Source: CAZSCF01 sp964636505
Lineage (GTDB): Bacteria > Patescibacteriota > Minisyncoccia > Moranbacterales > UBA2206
Reading direction: 5' to 3'
Assembly (NCBI GenBank): GCA_964636505.1
Contig: CAZWRY010000003.1
Span: 1-64,000, forward strand
Length of the DNA: 64,000 bases
Below, in pieces: positions 26,263 through 34,598 of this stretch. The notes under the pieces were generated by a model. The model was not told where the DNA came from, ran no database searches, and saw nothing but the letters and a program-made list of their open reading frames with translations. The first letter of the stretch is position 1; each line of letters starts with the position of its first letter. The position numbers and the translations under genes were made by a program.

Positions 26263-27018
26263 TTACCACAAAAATCCCTTGCCCGCCATACCACTCTCGC
26301 CAAAAACCCACCTCAAAAAATCGGAAAATGTTATCTTTATTTGATTAATGTCTTTATCTGTAGCATTAATTTTCACTAGATTACTTATTTTATTTTTCAA
26401 AAAGACTCTAATAAATTTTATTGATTCATCATTTATTTTAAGTTTCTGGTTTTCTTTGCCGGCGCAAATAGAGCAAAGAACTCCTCCGTGCCGGGCGCTG
26501 AAATAATTTTTCTGAGAAACAAGTTTTTTTCCGCAACCAACACATCTGTCCGCTTCAACCCGATAACCCATTTCGCCCAAAAACTTAAATAGAAATCCCA
26601 GAGTTAAAATTCTTTTTTTGTTTTCCATATTTTCTTTAGTTGACAAATGCTCCATTGTTTCTAAATAATCCTTGAGTAGTTTGGCAATATTTTCATCCGC
26701 ACTCTGTTCGGAAATTATTTTATCCATAATTTTGAAAACATAAAAAACTTGCTTCATGGAATCCATATCTGATTTTATTTTGGGAAAATTATTTGTTGCA
26801 ATTGAGCCAGTTATTTTTCCGAGACCCCTGGTTTTGGCCAGAAAAATTTCCGCTTGGGTTATTGGCTCAAGAAAACCTGCTAGTTTGGCCTTAGCCTTTC
26901 TGACGCTTTTGGCTAAAGCTCTGATTTTCCCCATTTCCAAAGTATAGATCGTATATATCCGATCCGTTTCACCCACATCCCGCTTATTTAAAATTACACC
27001 TGTAAATTTATACTCCAT
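26263..27018 (-). CDS. recO: DNA repair protein RecO
   Basis: 251 aa. The N-terminal OB fold (YKFTGVILNKRDVGETDRIYTIYT in pieces) has the RecO start pattern, and the zinc module CVGCGKKL...CSIC is in the C-terminal part. RecO loads RecA with RecR/RecF and anneals SSB-coated strands. It begins 1 nt after the ileS stop, in the same transcript. Confidence 0.93.
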   Translation of the reverse strand: MEYKFTGVILNKRDVGETDRIYTIYTLEMGKIRALAKSVRKAKAKLAGFLEPITQAEIFLAKTRGLGKITGSIATNNFPKIKSDMDSMKQVFYVFKIMDKIISEQSADENIAKLLKDYLETMEHLSTKENMENKKRILTLGFLFKFLGEMGYRVEADRCVGCGKKLVSQKNYFSARHGGVLCSICAGKENQKLKINDESIKFIRVFLKNKISNLVKINATDKDINQIKITFSDFLRWVFGESGMAGKGFLW

Positions 27019-27019
27019 G

Positions 27020-29959
27020 CTATCTTTTTATTTGCAAGATAATTTTCTCGCCGTTAATATTAAATTCTTTTTCCAAATCAATATTTTCAACTTTTTTATT
27101 TTCCAGCTTGTTGGCCAGAGTTTCTTTTTGAATTATCTCGCCAAATTTATCCATGACTTTTTCCATGCCTTGGAAAAAAACTTCTATTCTGTTTTCCACT
27201 TCATATCCGGCCTCTCTTCGCATTTCCTGAATAAAGCGGACAATTTCCCTCGCCTGGCCTTCTAGTTTCAAATTTTCGGTAATTTCAGTGTTAAGCTCGA
27301 TATTTTCGGTAATACTTTTATCAAAAGAAGCATCCTTAACATTAACTTCTTCCTGAATTATATCTAAAAATTCTTTTCTCAAATCATAGGCCTTGAATCT
27401 CAAATCATTAAGCGGTTGGCGTACTTTTATTCCAGCCTTAGCCCTAAGCTGCAAAGCTTCTGTAATAATCATCCTGACTTTTTCCATTTCTTCATTTAAT
27501 TTCTCATCTACCAATTTTTCATCAGCCACTGGAAAATCGGACAAATGCACAGATTCTTTGCCGATCAGATTTTTGTAAATTTCCTCCGCAATAAATGGAC
27601 AAAATGGTGCCATCAACTTGGAAAGTTCCACCAAAACATAGTGCAAAGTCTCATAGGCTGCTTTTTTATCAGAGTCATCCTCTGATTTCCAAAATCTTTT
27701 TCTGGATCTTCTAATGTACCAATTGGAAAGATTATCGATGAATTTCGGAAATAGCCGAACTGTCCTATTAAGCTCATACTTTTCCATGCTTTCGTTAACA
27801 TTTTTAATTAGCACTTGTAATTCAGAAACTATCCATTTATCCAGCAAGTTTGTGGTTTTTAGTCCTTGTTTTACAGAAGGCTCAAATTTATCAATATTCG
27901 CATAGAGCACAAAAAATGAATATGAATTCCAAAGCATACGCATCATACCGCGTACGACATCCGCCACTTCTGATTCTTTGAAATTAATGGTTTCAGCAGC
28001 CACCACTGGCGAGCTCAAGAGATAAAAACGCAAGGCATCCGCTCCATATTTATCCATAACCAAAGCCGGATCCGGATAATTATTCAGTCGCTTAGCCATT
28101 TTCTTTCCATCCTCTGCCAGAACTATTCCGTTAACAATCACGTTTTTAAAAGCATTAGACTTTTTGATAGTTGTCCCAATTGCGTGTAAATAATAAAACC
28201 AGCAACGCGTTTGATCCACACCCTCGGCAATAAACTCAGCTGGGAAACTTCCATTAAAAATTTCTTCATTTTCAAAAGGAAAATGCACTTCCGCATATGG
28301 CATCGAGCCACTATCAAACCAGGTATCCAGCACATCCGGGATTCTTTTCATTTCTCCGCCACATTTCTCACACTTGAAAGTAATTTTGTCCACAACGTGC
28401 TTATGGATATCAGTAATTTTTTCTCCAGATATGTCTTCCAATTCTTTAACCGATCCAAAAACTTTCATTTCTCCGCATTCGCACTTCCAAATTGGCATAA
28501 CTGAAGCCCAATAGCGCTGGCGAGAAATTGACCAATCGCGTGCACCTTCAAGCCAATTTCCAAAACGTCCTTCTTTTAAATGTCCTGGCACCCAATTTAT
28601 TTTTTTGGCCTGCTCCAACATTTCCTCTTTTATTTTTGTAATATTCACAAACCAAGATGAAGTTGCGTAATTGATGAGCGGCGTATCACATCTCCAACAA
28701 TGCGGATAGCTGTGTTCATATTTTTCTTTAGCAAAAAGCAGATTATTTTTGGCCAAATATTTTATCACTTCCACATCGGTCTTTTGATGATCTTCTTCGG
28801 GTTTTACACTCATTCCAGCAAAATCCTTAGCTTCTCCCTTAATGCTTCCATCCATACTAACATGTTGAACGAATGGCAATTTGTATTGCTGCCCCATTTT
28901 GGCATCATCTTCCCCAAAGGCCGGCGCAATGTGCACCACTCCGGTTCCCTCTTCGGTTGTCACAAAATCTCCAGCATAAATCTGCCAACCATTTTCTTCA
29001 TTCTCTAATCCTTTGCTGACATAATAATCAAAAAGAGGTTTATATTTTTTGCCAATTAACTTTTTACCTTGAAATCTTTCGATAATCCCTGGAGGTGTTG
29101 GCGGAGTTTCATTTTCCTTGAGTTCTTTGAATAGTGGAAATAATTCATCTTTTCTAATTTCATATATCCTTTCAGATAATATAAAAAACTTAGGATTGCC
29201 ATTTTTATCGTTATATTTTATTTTTACATACCAAGTATTTTCCCCAACTGCTAGCGCCACATTTCCAATGAGTGTCCAGGGTGTTGTCGTCCAGGCCAAA
29301 ATAAAAGCTTCGGGTTCATCTTCTAATTCAAATTTAACTGTCGCGGATAAATCTTTGATATCTTTGTACCCTTCAGCGACTTCTGACTGAGAAAGAGTTG
29401 TTTCACAACGTGTGCAAATATGCATAATCCGATGCCCTTCATATATCAGACCTTTATCGTAAAGCTCTTTGAAAACCCACCAGACAGATTCCATAAATGG
29501 CAAATCCATAGTTCTGTAGCTATTTTTCATGTCTGCCCAGCGACCCAAACGATTGATAACCGTTTCCCATTCATCAACATATTTCAAAACTTTGGTGCGA
29601 CAAAATTCATTAAACTTTTCCACGCCCATTTTCTCAATTTCGTTTTTATGTTTAATGCCCAGCTCTTTTTCGGCAATGTTTTCAATTGGCAACCCATGAC
29701 AGTCCCAGCCCCATTTTCTGGGAACATTGAAACCGCGCATAGTCCAATAGCGAGGCACTGCATCCTTCATGACGCTGCCGACAATATGACCATAGTGTGG
29801 AGTGCCGGTTGCAAAAGGCGGTCCATCATAAAAACTGTATTGCTTGGCATCTTTGCGAACTTCCAACGATTTTTCGAAAATATTATTTTCATTCCAAAAT
29901 TTCAAAATCTCTTCTTCCATTTTTGGAAAACTTTGCTTGGCATCAACTTTTTTGAACAT
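27020..29959 (-). CDS. ileS: Isoleucyl-tRNA synthetase, type 2 (eukaryote-like)
   Basis: 979 aa from ATG at 29959. An upstream in-frame start at 30001 lies inside the leader terminator and is rejected. HIGH is HYGH (55-58); KMSKS is KMAKRLNNYPDP near 617. HYGH and KM-x-KRL-x-NYPDP are typical of IleRS type 2, the mupirocin-tolerant class. Editing domain and a Cys-rich zinc-like insert (CECGEM, CEKCGGEM) are present. The K-M-A-K-R variant (Ala for Ser) is unusual. Expression is predicted to be T-box controlled. Confidence 0.96.
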   Translation of the reverse strand: MFKKVDAKQSFPKMEEEILKFWNENNIFEKSLEVRKDAKQYSFYDGPPFATGTPHYGHIVGSVMKDAVPRYWTMRGFNVPRKWGWDCHGLPIENIAEKELGIKHKNEIEKMGVEKFNEFCRTKVLKYVDEWETVINRLGRWADMKNSYRTMDLPFMESVWWVFKELYDKGLIYEGHRIMHICTRCETTLSQSEVAEGYKDIKDLSATVKFELEDEPEAFILAWTTTPWTLIGNVALAVGENTWYVKIKYNDKNGNPKFFILSERIYEIRKDELFPLFKELKENETPPTPPGIIERFQGKKLIGKKYKPLFDYYVSKGLENEENGWQIYAGDFVTTEEGTGVVHIAPAFGEDDAKMGQQYKLPFVQHVSMDGSIKGEAKDFAGMSVKPEEDHQKTDVEVIKYLAKNNLLFAKEKYEHSYPHCWRCDTPLINYATSSWFVNITKIKEEMLEQAKKINWVPGHLKEGRFGNWLEGARDWSISRQRYWASVMPIWKCECGEMKVFGSVKELEDISGEKITDIHKHVVDKITFKCEKCGGEMKRIPDVLDTWFDSGSMPYAEVHFPFENEEIFNGSFPAEFIAEGVDQTRCWFYYLHAIGTTIKKSNAFKNVIVNGIVLAEDGKKMAKRLNNYPDPALVMDKYGADALRFYLLSSPVVAAETINFKESEVADVVRGMMRMLWNSYSFFVLYANIDKFEPSVKQGLKTTNLLDKWIVSELQVLIKNVNESMEKYELNRTVRLFPKFIDNLSNWYIRRSRKRFWKSEDDSDKKAAYETLHYVLVELSKLMAPFCPFIAEEIYKNLIGKESVHLSDFPVADEKLVDEKLNEEMEKVRMIITEALQLRAKAGIKVRQPLNDLRFKAYDLRKEFLDIIQEEVNVKDASFDKSITENIELNTEITENLKLEGQAREIVRFIQEMRREAGYEVENRIEVFFQGMEKVMDKFGEIIQKETLANKLENKKVENIDLEKEFNINGEKIILQIKR

Positions 29960-29982
29960 AAATTTATAAAAAATTATTAAAA

Positions 29983-30154
29983 AATAAAAAACGTTATCCA
30001 TAAGGACGACGTTTGTCGTGGTACCACCTTAATTTCCCAGCTCTTTGCCTGCAAAGGGTTGGGCTCAATTTGGCTATTACGGGCTTGCCCGGCAAGTTTT
30101 ACTCGTCAAAAGACTTTCTTCTTGCGGCTCCGAGGTGATAGCCTCATCATCGCC
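29983..30154 (-). promoter_or_regulatory. T-box riboswitch with terminator in the ileS leader
   Basis: On the minus strand the T-box sequence AAGGTGGTACCACG (around 30015-30030) pairs with CGTCCTT to form the antiterminator, and the overlapping AACG...TCC-TTAT-GGA...CGTTTTTT (29984-30013) forms a terminator. Upstream, a very short stem I (30126-30154) contains GAGGCTATCACCTC with a candidate Ile specifier ATC, followed by GAGTAAAACTTGCCGGGCAAG like the linker of ultrashort ileS T-boxes of Actinobacteria. Uncharged tRNA-Ile should favour read-through into ileS. Confidence 0.9.
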
Positions 30155-30175
30155 TTTAACTACATTTGAGTTCTT

Positions 30176-30257
30176 CTGAAGATAATTTTAGAGGCTTATT
30201 GCAAACAGCATAATTAAAGTTTTTTTCTTATCAATTCGGCTCTAAAATTATCTTCAG
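30176..30257 (-). repeat. Hairpin repeat element, copy B, in the ileS leader
   Basis: 82 bp with perfect 18-bp inverted ends (ctgaagataattttagag / ctctaaaattatcttcag). The inner conserved blocks are shared with copy A at 21732-21810. It lies between the predicted promoter and the T-box, so it should be transcribed at the start of the leader. Confidence 0.8.
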
Positions 30258-30275
30258 AAAATTATCTTTGTTTCC

Positions 30276-30304
30276 AATATAGCCCAACCTGACCAAAAAA
30301 TCAA
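30276..30304 (-). promoter_or_regulatory. Promoter of ileS-recO
   Basis: TTGATT (30299-30304), 17-bp spacer, TATATT (30276-30281) on the minus strand. It overlaps the end of the upstream amidase gene by a few bases and precedes the hairpin element and T-box, giving a leader of roughly 310 nt. Confidence 0.7.
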
Positions 30305-31047
30305 ATTTTTTTCCAATCAAAATTCCAGGGATCATCTTTGCGACCGGGAGCAATTTGATTATGTCCCAGAACATATTTAATCTTATATCTTTTTTTAATG
30401 TCGGCTATTAAATTTTTAAGAGCTGCATATTGGACATTGGTCGGTTTATCCGATTTAGTATTCATAATCTCAATGCCGATAGAAAAATTATTTACACCGG
30501 TTCGTCCGTCTGGAGTTTTGCTTTCCCCGGCATGATAAGCGATATTTTTTTCCGTCACCAATCGGTAAACATTGCCCTTTCTATCGATGACATAATGCGG
30601 AGAAACTCCATATTCTTTATACTCAGAAAGTAGTTTCTTAAAATCATATTCATCTCCTCCCAAGGCATTATATGAAGAATGAATAATAATTGTGTCTATT
30701 TTCCTGCCGGAAGAACTTTCAAATCCCCAGCTTACCAAATTTTTTATTATCTTAAAATCTGAAGTAGCGTCTTCACTCGATTGAACAGTTGTTTTTGGAA
30801 GCGTCAAATTATTTTTTTCGCTCTCTTGCAAATCTGCTGTCTGGCTCTTTTGGTTTTCAGTTGAAATATTTTCAGTCAGATCGGTTTCTTCTTTAAATTC
30901 AATTTCTTGGGTAGGATTTGGCTTTGCATTTTCCTCCAGCTGAAGAACGACTTTGGTTTTTTTACTGCTAAAAATGAAAAATAAAAAAATGGCAACAATT
31001 ATTGCCAAAAAGAATATCCCGATTATTATTAATTTCCAATTTTTCAT
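30301..31047 (-). CDS. Membrane-anchored N-acetylmuramoyl-L-alanine amidase (Amidase_2/AmpD-like)
   Basis: 248 aa. A single N-terminal membrane helix (about 5-27), a low-complexity linker to about residue 95, then an Amidase_2 domain: TIIIHSSYNALGG, SPHYVIDRKGNVYRLV, AYHAGES, GIEIMNT and VLGHNQIAPGRKDDPW. Zinc ligands would be the two His plus the distal His/Asp. Such enzymes cut the bond between MurNAc and L-Ala. The catalytic domain faces outward. Start is contiguous with the upstream glycosyltransferase stop. Confidence 0.9.
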   Translation of the reverse strand: MKNWKLIIIGIFFLAIIVAIFLFFIFSSKKTKVVLQLEENAKPNPTQEIEFKEETDLTENISTENQKSQTADLQESEKNNLTLPKTTVQSSEDATSDFKIIKNLVSWGFESSSGRKIDTIIIHSSYNALGGDEYDFKKLLSEYKEYGVSPHYVIDRKGNVYRLVTEKNIAYHAGESKTPDGRTGVNNFSIGIEIMNTKSDKPTNVQYAALKNLIADIKKRYKIKYVLGHNQIAPGRKDDPWNFDWKKI

Positions 31048-32211
31048 TTATACTAAGCTTTCATAAATTTTTAAGGTTTCCTTGGCACATTTTTCCCAAT
31101 CAAATTTTTCCAGTTGCTTTTTACCCTTTATGCAAAGTTCATTGCGTAAGTTTTCGTTTTCGGCTAATTTAATCATATTATCGGCAATTTCTTGAGTATC
31201 TATCGGGTTTACAAGAATAGCTGCATCTCCGGCAATTTCCGGAATAGAAGAAACATTGGACGAAAGAACGGGTGTGCCCATCGCAAAAGATTCTAAAATA
31301 GTTGAGCCGAAGCCCTCATACAGAGATGGCAAAACAAAGAATTCGGCATTTCTAAAAAGCGGTGCCAATTCGTCTCCGATTATATAGCCGGTGAAAATAA
31401 CATTCTTGCTAATGCCTAAATCTTTGGATACCTGCTTGTATTCCTTGGCCAGCCAACCTCTTTTCCCGGCTACAATCAGTTTGTAATCGCAATTTATTTT
31501 TTCTTTTTTTAGATTATTTTTAAATATCTTGAAGGCTTCCAGCAATCTGACAATATTTTTTACCGGCTCCAATGTGCCCAAAAAAAGAATATATTTGTCT
31601 TTAATTTCATATTTACTAAAAATTTTTTCTCTATCCAAGCTTCTGGATTCCTCAAAAAATCTTTTGTCAAAGCCGCTGTATACAACCGCTACTTTATCTT
31701 CCGGATATTTATACTTTTCTAGGATATCTTTTTTTATGGAATTAGAAACAGCGATAATCTTGCCTGCCTTATTCGTCATTAAATTCAATAAGGTCAGTGA
31801 ATGAACTTTGGAAACCTTGGGCAAAACATCGGGAACCTTGAGAGCCGTAAGATCATTGACAGTTACCACCAGTTTTCCGGCATATCCCACAGGGATTCTG
31901 CTAAGATGAGATGTACTATGCAAAACATCTAGTTTTTCTTTCTTTAAGGTGGCAACTCCTAAAATTTCATTGTATACTCCGGGAAAATATTTTTTATAAT
32001 CAGAAAAAGGATAGAATCTCACTTTAGCATTAGAACTGGAAAATTTTCTAATGTCCTTTTCTCTGACTCTAAAATCAAAAAATAAAACATATTCGTTTTT
32101 TTTATCTATTTCCAAAAGATGGCGAATTAGCTGATAGGTGTAGTGTCCTACCCCAATTGCATCACCTTTTTCCGGATTAAGAATTGTTCTAGCATCAATG
32201 CCTATTCGCAT
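31048..32211 (-). CDS. Family 4-type glycosyltransferase
   Basis: 387 aa GT-B fold. N-terminal MRIGIDARTIL...GVGHYTYQLIRHLLEID is typical of GT4 enzymes that use a small N-terminal loop. The donor site has FLGTLEPVKNIVRLLEAF and the E-x7-E motif SLYEGFGSTILESFAMGTPVL. It likely transfers a sugar to an envelope glycan or lipid; donor and acceptor cannot be read. Directly followed by the amidase gene. Confidence 0.9.
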   Translation of the reverse strand: MRIGIDARTILNPEKGDAIGVGHYTYQLIRHLLEIDKKNEYVLFFDFRVREKDIRKFSSSNAKVRFYPFSDYKKYFPGVYNEILGVATLKKEKLDVLHSTSHLSRIPVGYAGKLVVTVNDLTALKVPDVLPKVSKVHSLTLLNLMTNKAGKIIAVSNSIKKDILEKYKYPEDKVAVVYSGFDKRFFEESRSLDREKIFSKYEIKDKYILFLGTLEPVKNIVRLLEAFKIFKNNLKKEKINCDYKLIVAGKRGWLAKEYKQVSKDLGISKNVIFTGYIIGDELAPLFRNAEFFVLPSLYEGFGSTILESFAMGTPVLSSNVSSIPEIAGDAAILVNPIDTQEIADNMIKLAENENLRNELCIKGKKQLEKFDWEKCAKETLKIYESLV

Positions 32212-32312
32212 ACCCAGTAGTAGAATTTTGACATTATAAAATAATTTATAACAACAAGATTCTTAAATAAAACTTTCTTGATTTTTTTATATTAATTATT
32301 TTTTAGAACCTA

Positions 32313-32388
32313 GCCCAGTCAAAATTTCACTACTGGGCATAAAATTATAAAGGACCATCCGGGGCCTCAAAGCTTTCACAATGGTCCT
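32313..32388 (-). terminator. Two hairpins after argS; the first is a likely terminator
   Basis: The first stem (aggaccat 32351-32358 with atggtcct 32381-32388) overlaps the argS stop codon and is followed on the minus strand by TTATAATTTT. A second stem (gcccagt 32313-32319 with actgggc 32332-32338) lies next. The long loop of the first (22 nt) is unusual for a terminator. Confidence 0.5.
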
Positions 32389-34066
32389 ACATTTTTTCCG
32401 GCGCCCCGACGCCGATTAAGTTTAATGTCTCTTCTAATACTATTTTAGCAGCTTTTACAACTTCCAGTCTAGCCCGACTTATCTCCAAGTTATCCTCATC
32501 TAAAACCTTGCAATCATTGTAGAAAGAATGGAATTTGTCAGCTAGTTTTATCGCATAATGAGGCAATTTATGGACAGCATAGATCTCAGAAACCTCTATT
32601 ACAAGTTCTGGAAATTTATTAAGTTCTTTGATTAAATCCAGCTCCTTTTCATGAACTAATAATTCAAAATTTGCTTTATCTGTATCTTGTATTTCGGTTT
32701 TTGCCTGCCTGCCCGGTAAAAAGGTTTCTTCCGCCTTGCGGATAATACTGCACATTCTCGCATGGGCATATTGAACATAGAAAACTGGATTCTTTTCTGA
32801 TCGCTCTTTAGCTAACTCTAAATCAAAATTCATATGAGTGTCCGGTGAATACATCAAAAAGAAAAATCTGGCCACATCATGCCCCACTTCATCAATTAGC
32901 TCATCGATATGCACCACATTGCCAGCGCGTTTGCTCATGCGAGCTTCCTTGCCATCTTTTACAAGACGCACCAATTGGACAATAATAAATTTTATATTTT
33001 CCTTAGCGAATCCCAATGCTTCAGCTGCCGATTTGAAACGATTAATATAACCGTGATGATCGGCTCCCCAAATTTCAATAATTTTATCAAAGCTTCTTTC
33101 AATTTTATTTAAAATATACCCACAATCAGAGGCAAAATATGTTTTTTGCCCATCTTTTTTTATTAAAACTCTATCCTTATCATCACCAAAATCAGTTGTC
33201 CTGAGCCACAAAGCGCCTTCCGCTTCAAGGGTTAATTTTTTTTCTCTAAATATTTCTATCGCTCTTTCAACAAACTTTTCGTCTTGTATTTTTTTCTCGC
33301 TCATCCATTCATTGAAATCAATCTGCATCTTTTCTTGAGCTGTTTTTTTTATGATATTTTCCAAAATATCAATGGCAGCTTTTTGGCCAACCTCATGTAC
33401 ATCCGAAGCATTTCCATATTTTCGATTAAGTTCATTGATATATTCTCCGCCATATACAGCTTTGCCATCCCCCAGAACACTATGCCCCAACTTCATTACT
33501 TGTTCACCTGCATCGTTGACATAATATTCATTCGTCACATCAAACCCAGCTTTGCGCAAAACACGAGAAAGCGAATCCCCACAAAATCCTCCTCTGCCAT
33601 TACCCAAGTGCAATGGTCCAGTTGGATTGGCAGAAATAAATTCATTGTTAATCTTTATGCCATTTCCGATTTTAGAATTTCCAAAATTTTCTTTTTGCTC
33701 ATTTATTTCGACAATTCTATTCTGTAAATATTTTTTAGACAAATAGAAATTAATATACCCGGGTGCCACAACCTCAATCTTATCAAAGATTTTTTCAATA
33801 GTTTCTTCTCCCTTTGAAAGAGAAGATGTCCACAGGACAGATGAGGGTAAAGATTTAAGTGTCTCTAATATTTTATTGGCAATCTCTATCGGATTTTGAC
33901 CTATCTTTTTTGCCAAAATCATCGCCACATTCGTTGTATAATCGCCAAATTTACTTTCTTTAGGATAACTTATTTCAATTTCCGGCATCTCAAAAACAGG
34001 TAGAAATTGACTGTCCTGCAAAGACTTTAAGGCTTTTTTGATATTTTCGGTAATTTGTTTCTTCAT
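32387..34066 (-). CDS. argS: Arginyl-tRNA synthetase
   Basis: 559 aa class I enzyme. HIGH is ANPTGPLHLGNGRGG near residue 144; the KMSKS equivalent reads ARMSKRAGNVVHIDEL near 380. An N-terminal Arg-tRNA synthetase-N-like domain and C-terminal DALR anticodon domain (KFHSFYNDCKVL...ARLEVVKAAKIVL) are visible. A short segment FLPGRQAKTEIQ near residue 450 is coded by a GC-rich repeat (cctgcctgcccgg) and looks like an in-frame insertion. Confidence 0.96.
   Translation of the reverse strand: MKKQITENIKKALKSLQDSQFLPVFEMPEIEISYPKESKFGDYTTNVAMILAKKIGQNPIEIANKILETLKSLPSSVLWTSSLSKGEETIEKIFDKIEVVAPGYINFYLSKKYLQNRIVEINEQKENFGNSKIGNGIKINNEFISANPTGPLHLGNGRGGFCGDSLSRVLRKAGFDVTNEYYVNDAGEQVMKLGHSVLGDGKAVYGGEYINELNRKYGNASDVHEVGQKAAIDILENIIKKTAQEKMQIDFNEWMSEKKIQDEKFVERAIEIFREKKLTLEAEGALWLRTTDFGDDKDRVLIKKDGQKTYFASDCGYILNKIERSFDKIIEIWGADHHGYINRFKSAAEALGFAKENIKFIIVQLVRLVKDGKEARMSKRAGNVVHIDELIDEVGHDVARFFFLMYSPDTHMNFDLELAKERSEKNPVFYVQYAHARMCSIIRKAEETFLPGRQAKTEIQDTDKANFELLVHEKELDLIKELNKFPELVIEVSEIYAVHKLPHYAIKLADKFHSFYNDCKVLDEDNLEISRARLEVVKAAKIVLEETLNLIGVGAPEKM
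32701..32717. repeat. GC-rich repeat fragment inside argS
   Basis: The sequence tgcctgcctgcccggta stands out from the A+T-rich gene and is translated as PGRQA. It resembles the gcctgctagcaggcagg palindrome in the broken tRNA at 21667-21685. Confidence 0.5.
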
Positions 34067-34138
34067 ACTTCTTTATTTTATCTCATTGAAGGCAAAAAAT
34101 AAAGCCCTTAGCTACTATATACGAAATACCAAATACGC

Positions 34139-34144
34139 TATACT
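34139..34144 (+). promoter_or_regulatory. -10 box immediately before smpB
   Basis: TATACT eight nucleotides upstream of the smpB ATG (34153). The predicted transcript would begin at or within two bases of the ATG, so smpB mRNA may be leaderless. No clear -35 is seen. Confidence 0.5.
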
Positions 34145-34152
34145 ATAAATAC

Positions 34153-34596
34153 ATGAGCGCATTAGCCTACAACAAAAGAGCCAATTTTGACTACCAGATC
34201 TCGGACAAATACGAGGCGGGTTTGATTTTGACCGGACAAGAGGTAAAGTCCATAAAAACCGGCCACGTCAGTCTCAAGGAGAGCTTCGTAACTGTTAAAG
34301 GCAATGAGCTCTATTTGACTAACGCCAATATCCCTTTTTACCAGCATGCCGGCAAAGCCACCGGCTATGATCCAACTCGATCTCGAAAGCTTTTACTCAA
34401 GAAGTCAGAAATAAAGCGTTTAATAGGCAAAGTACGCACCGAAGGCTTGACATTAGTACCAATTTCCCTATATACTAAAAGACGACTATTAAAGCTTGAA
34501 TTTGGCATAGGCAAAGGAAAAAAGAAAATTGATAAAAGACAAGTTATTTCCAAAAGAGAGGACAAAAGAAGAATACAAAGAGCCTTGCGCAGCTAA
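34153..34596 (+). CDS. smpB: SsrA-binding protein SmpB
   Basis: 147 aa. NKRANFDYQISDKYEAGLILTGQEVKSIKTGHVSLKESFV (in pieces) and the C-terminal basic tail KKIDKRQVISKREDKRRIQRALR match SmpB. It binds tmRNA and brings it to stalled ribosomes for trans-translation. The tmRNA gene begins two bases after the stop codon, so the two are almost certainly co-transcribed. Confidence 0.97.
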   Translation: MSALAYNKRANFDYQISDKYEAGLILTGQEVKSIKTGHVSLKESFVTVKGNELYLTNANIPFYQHAGKATGYDPTRSRKLLLKKSEIKRLIGKVRTEGLTLVPISLYTKRRLLKLEFGIGKGKKKIDKRQVISKREDKRRIQRALRS

Positions 34597-34598
34597 AT

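Noticed and set aside
29420..29980. 186-codon frame on the plus strand opposite ileS
   Set aside because: It is a shadow of the conserved ileS gene with no ribosome site or family resemblance.
29960..30001. Upstream start of ileS at 30001
   Set aside because: It lies within the leader terminator and would add an unrelated 14-residue stretch; ATG at 29959 fits the family start.
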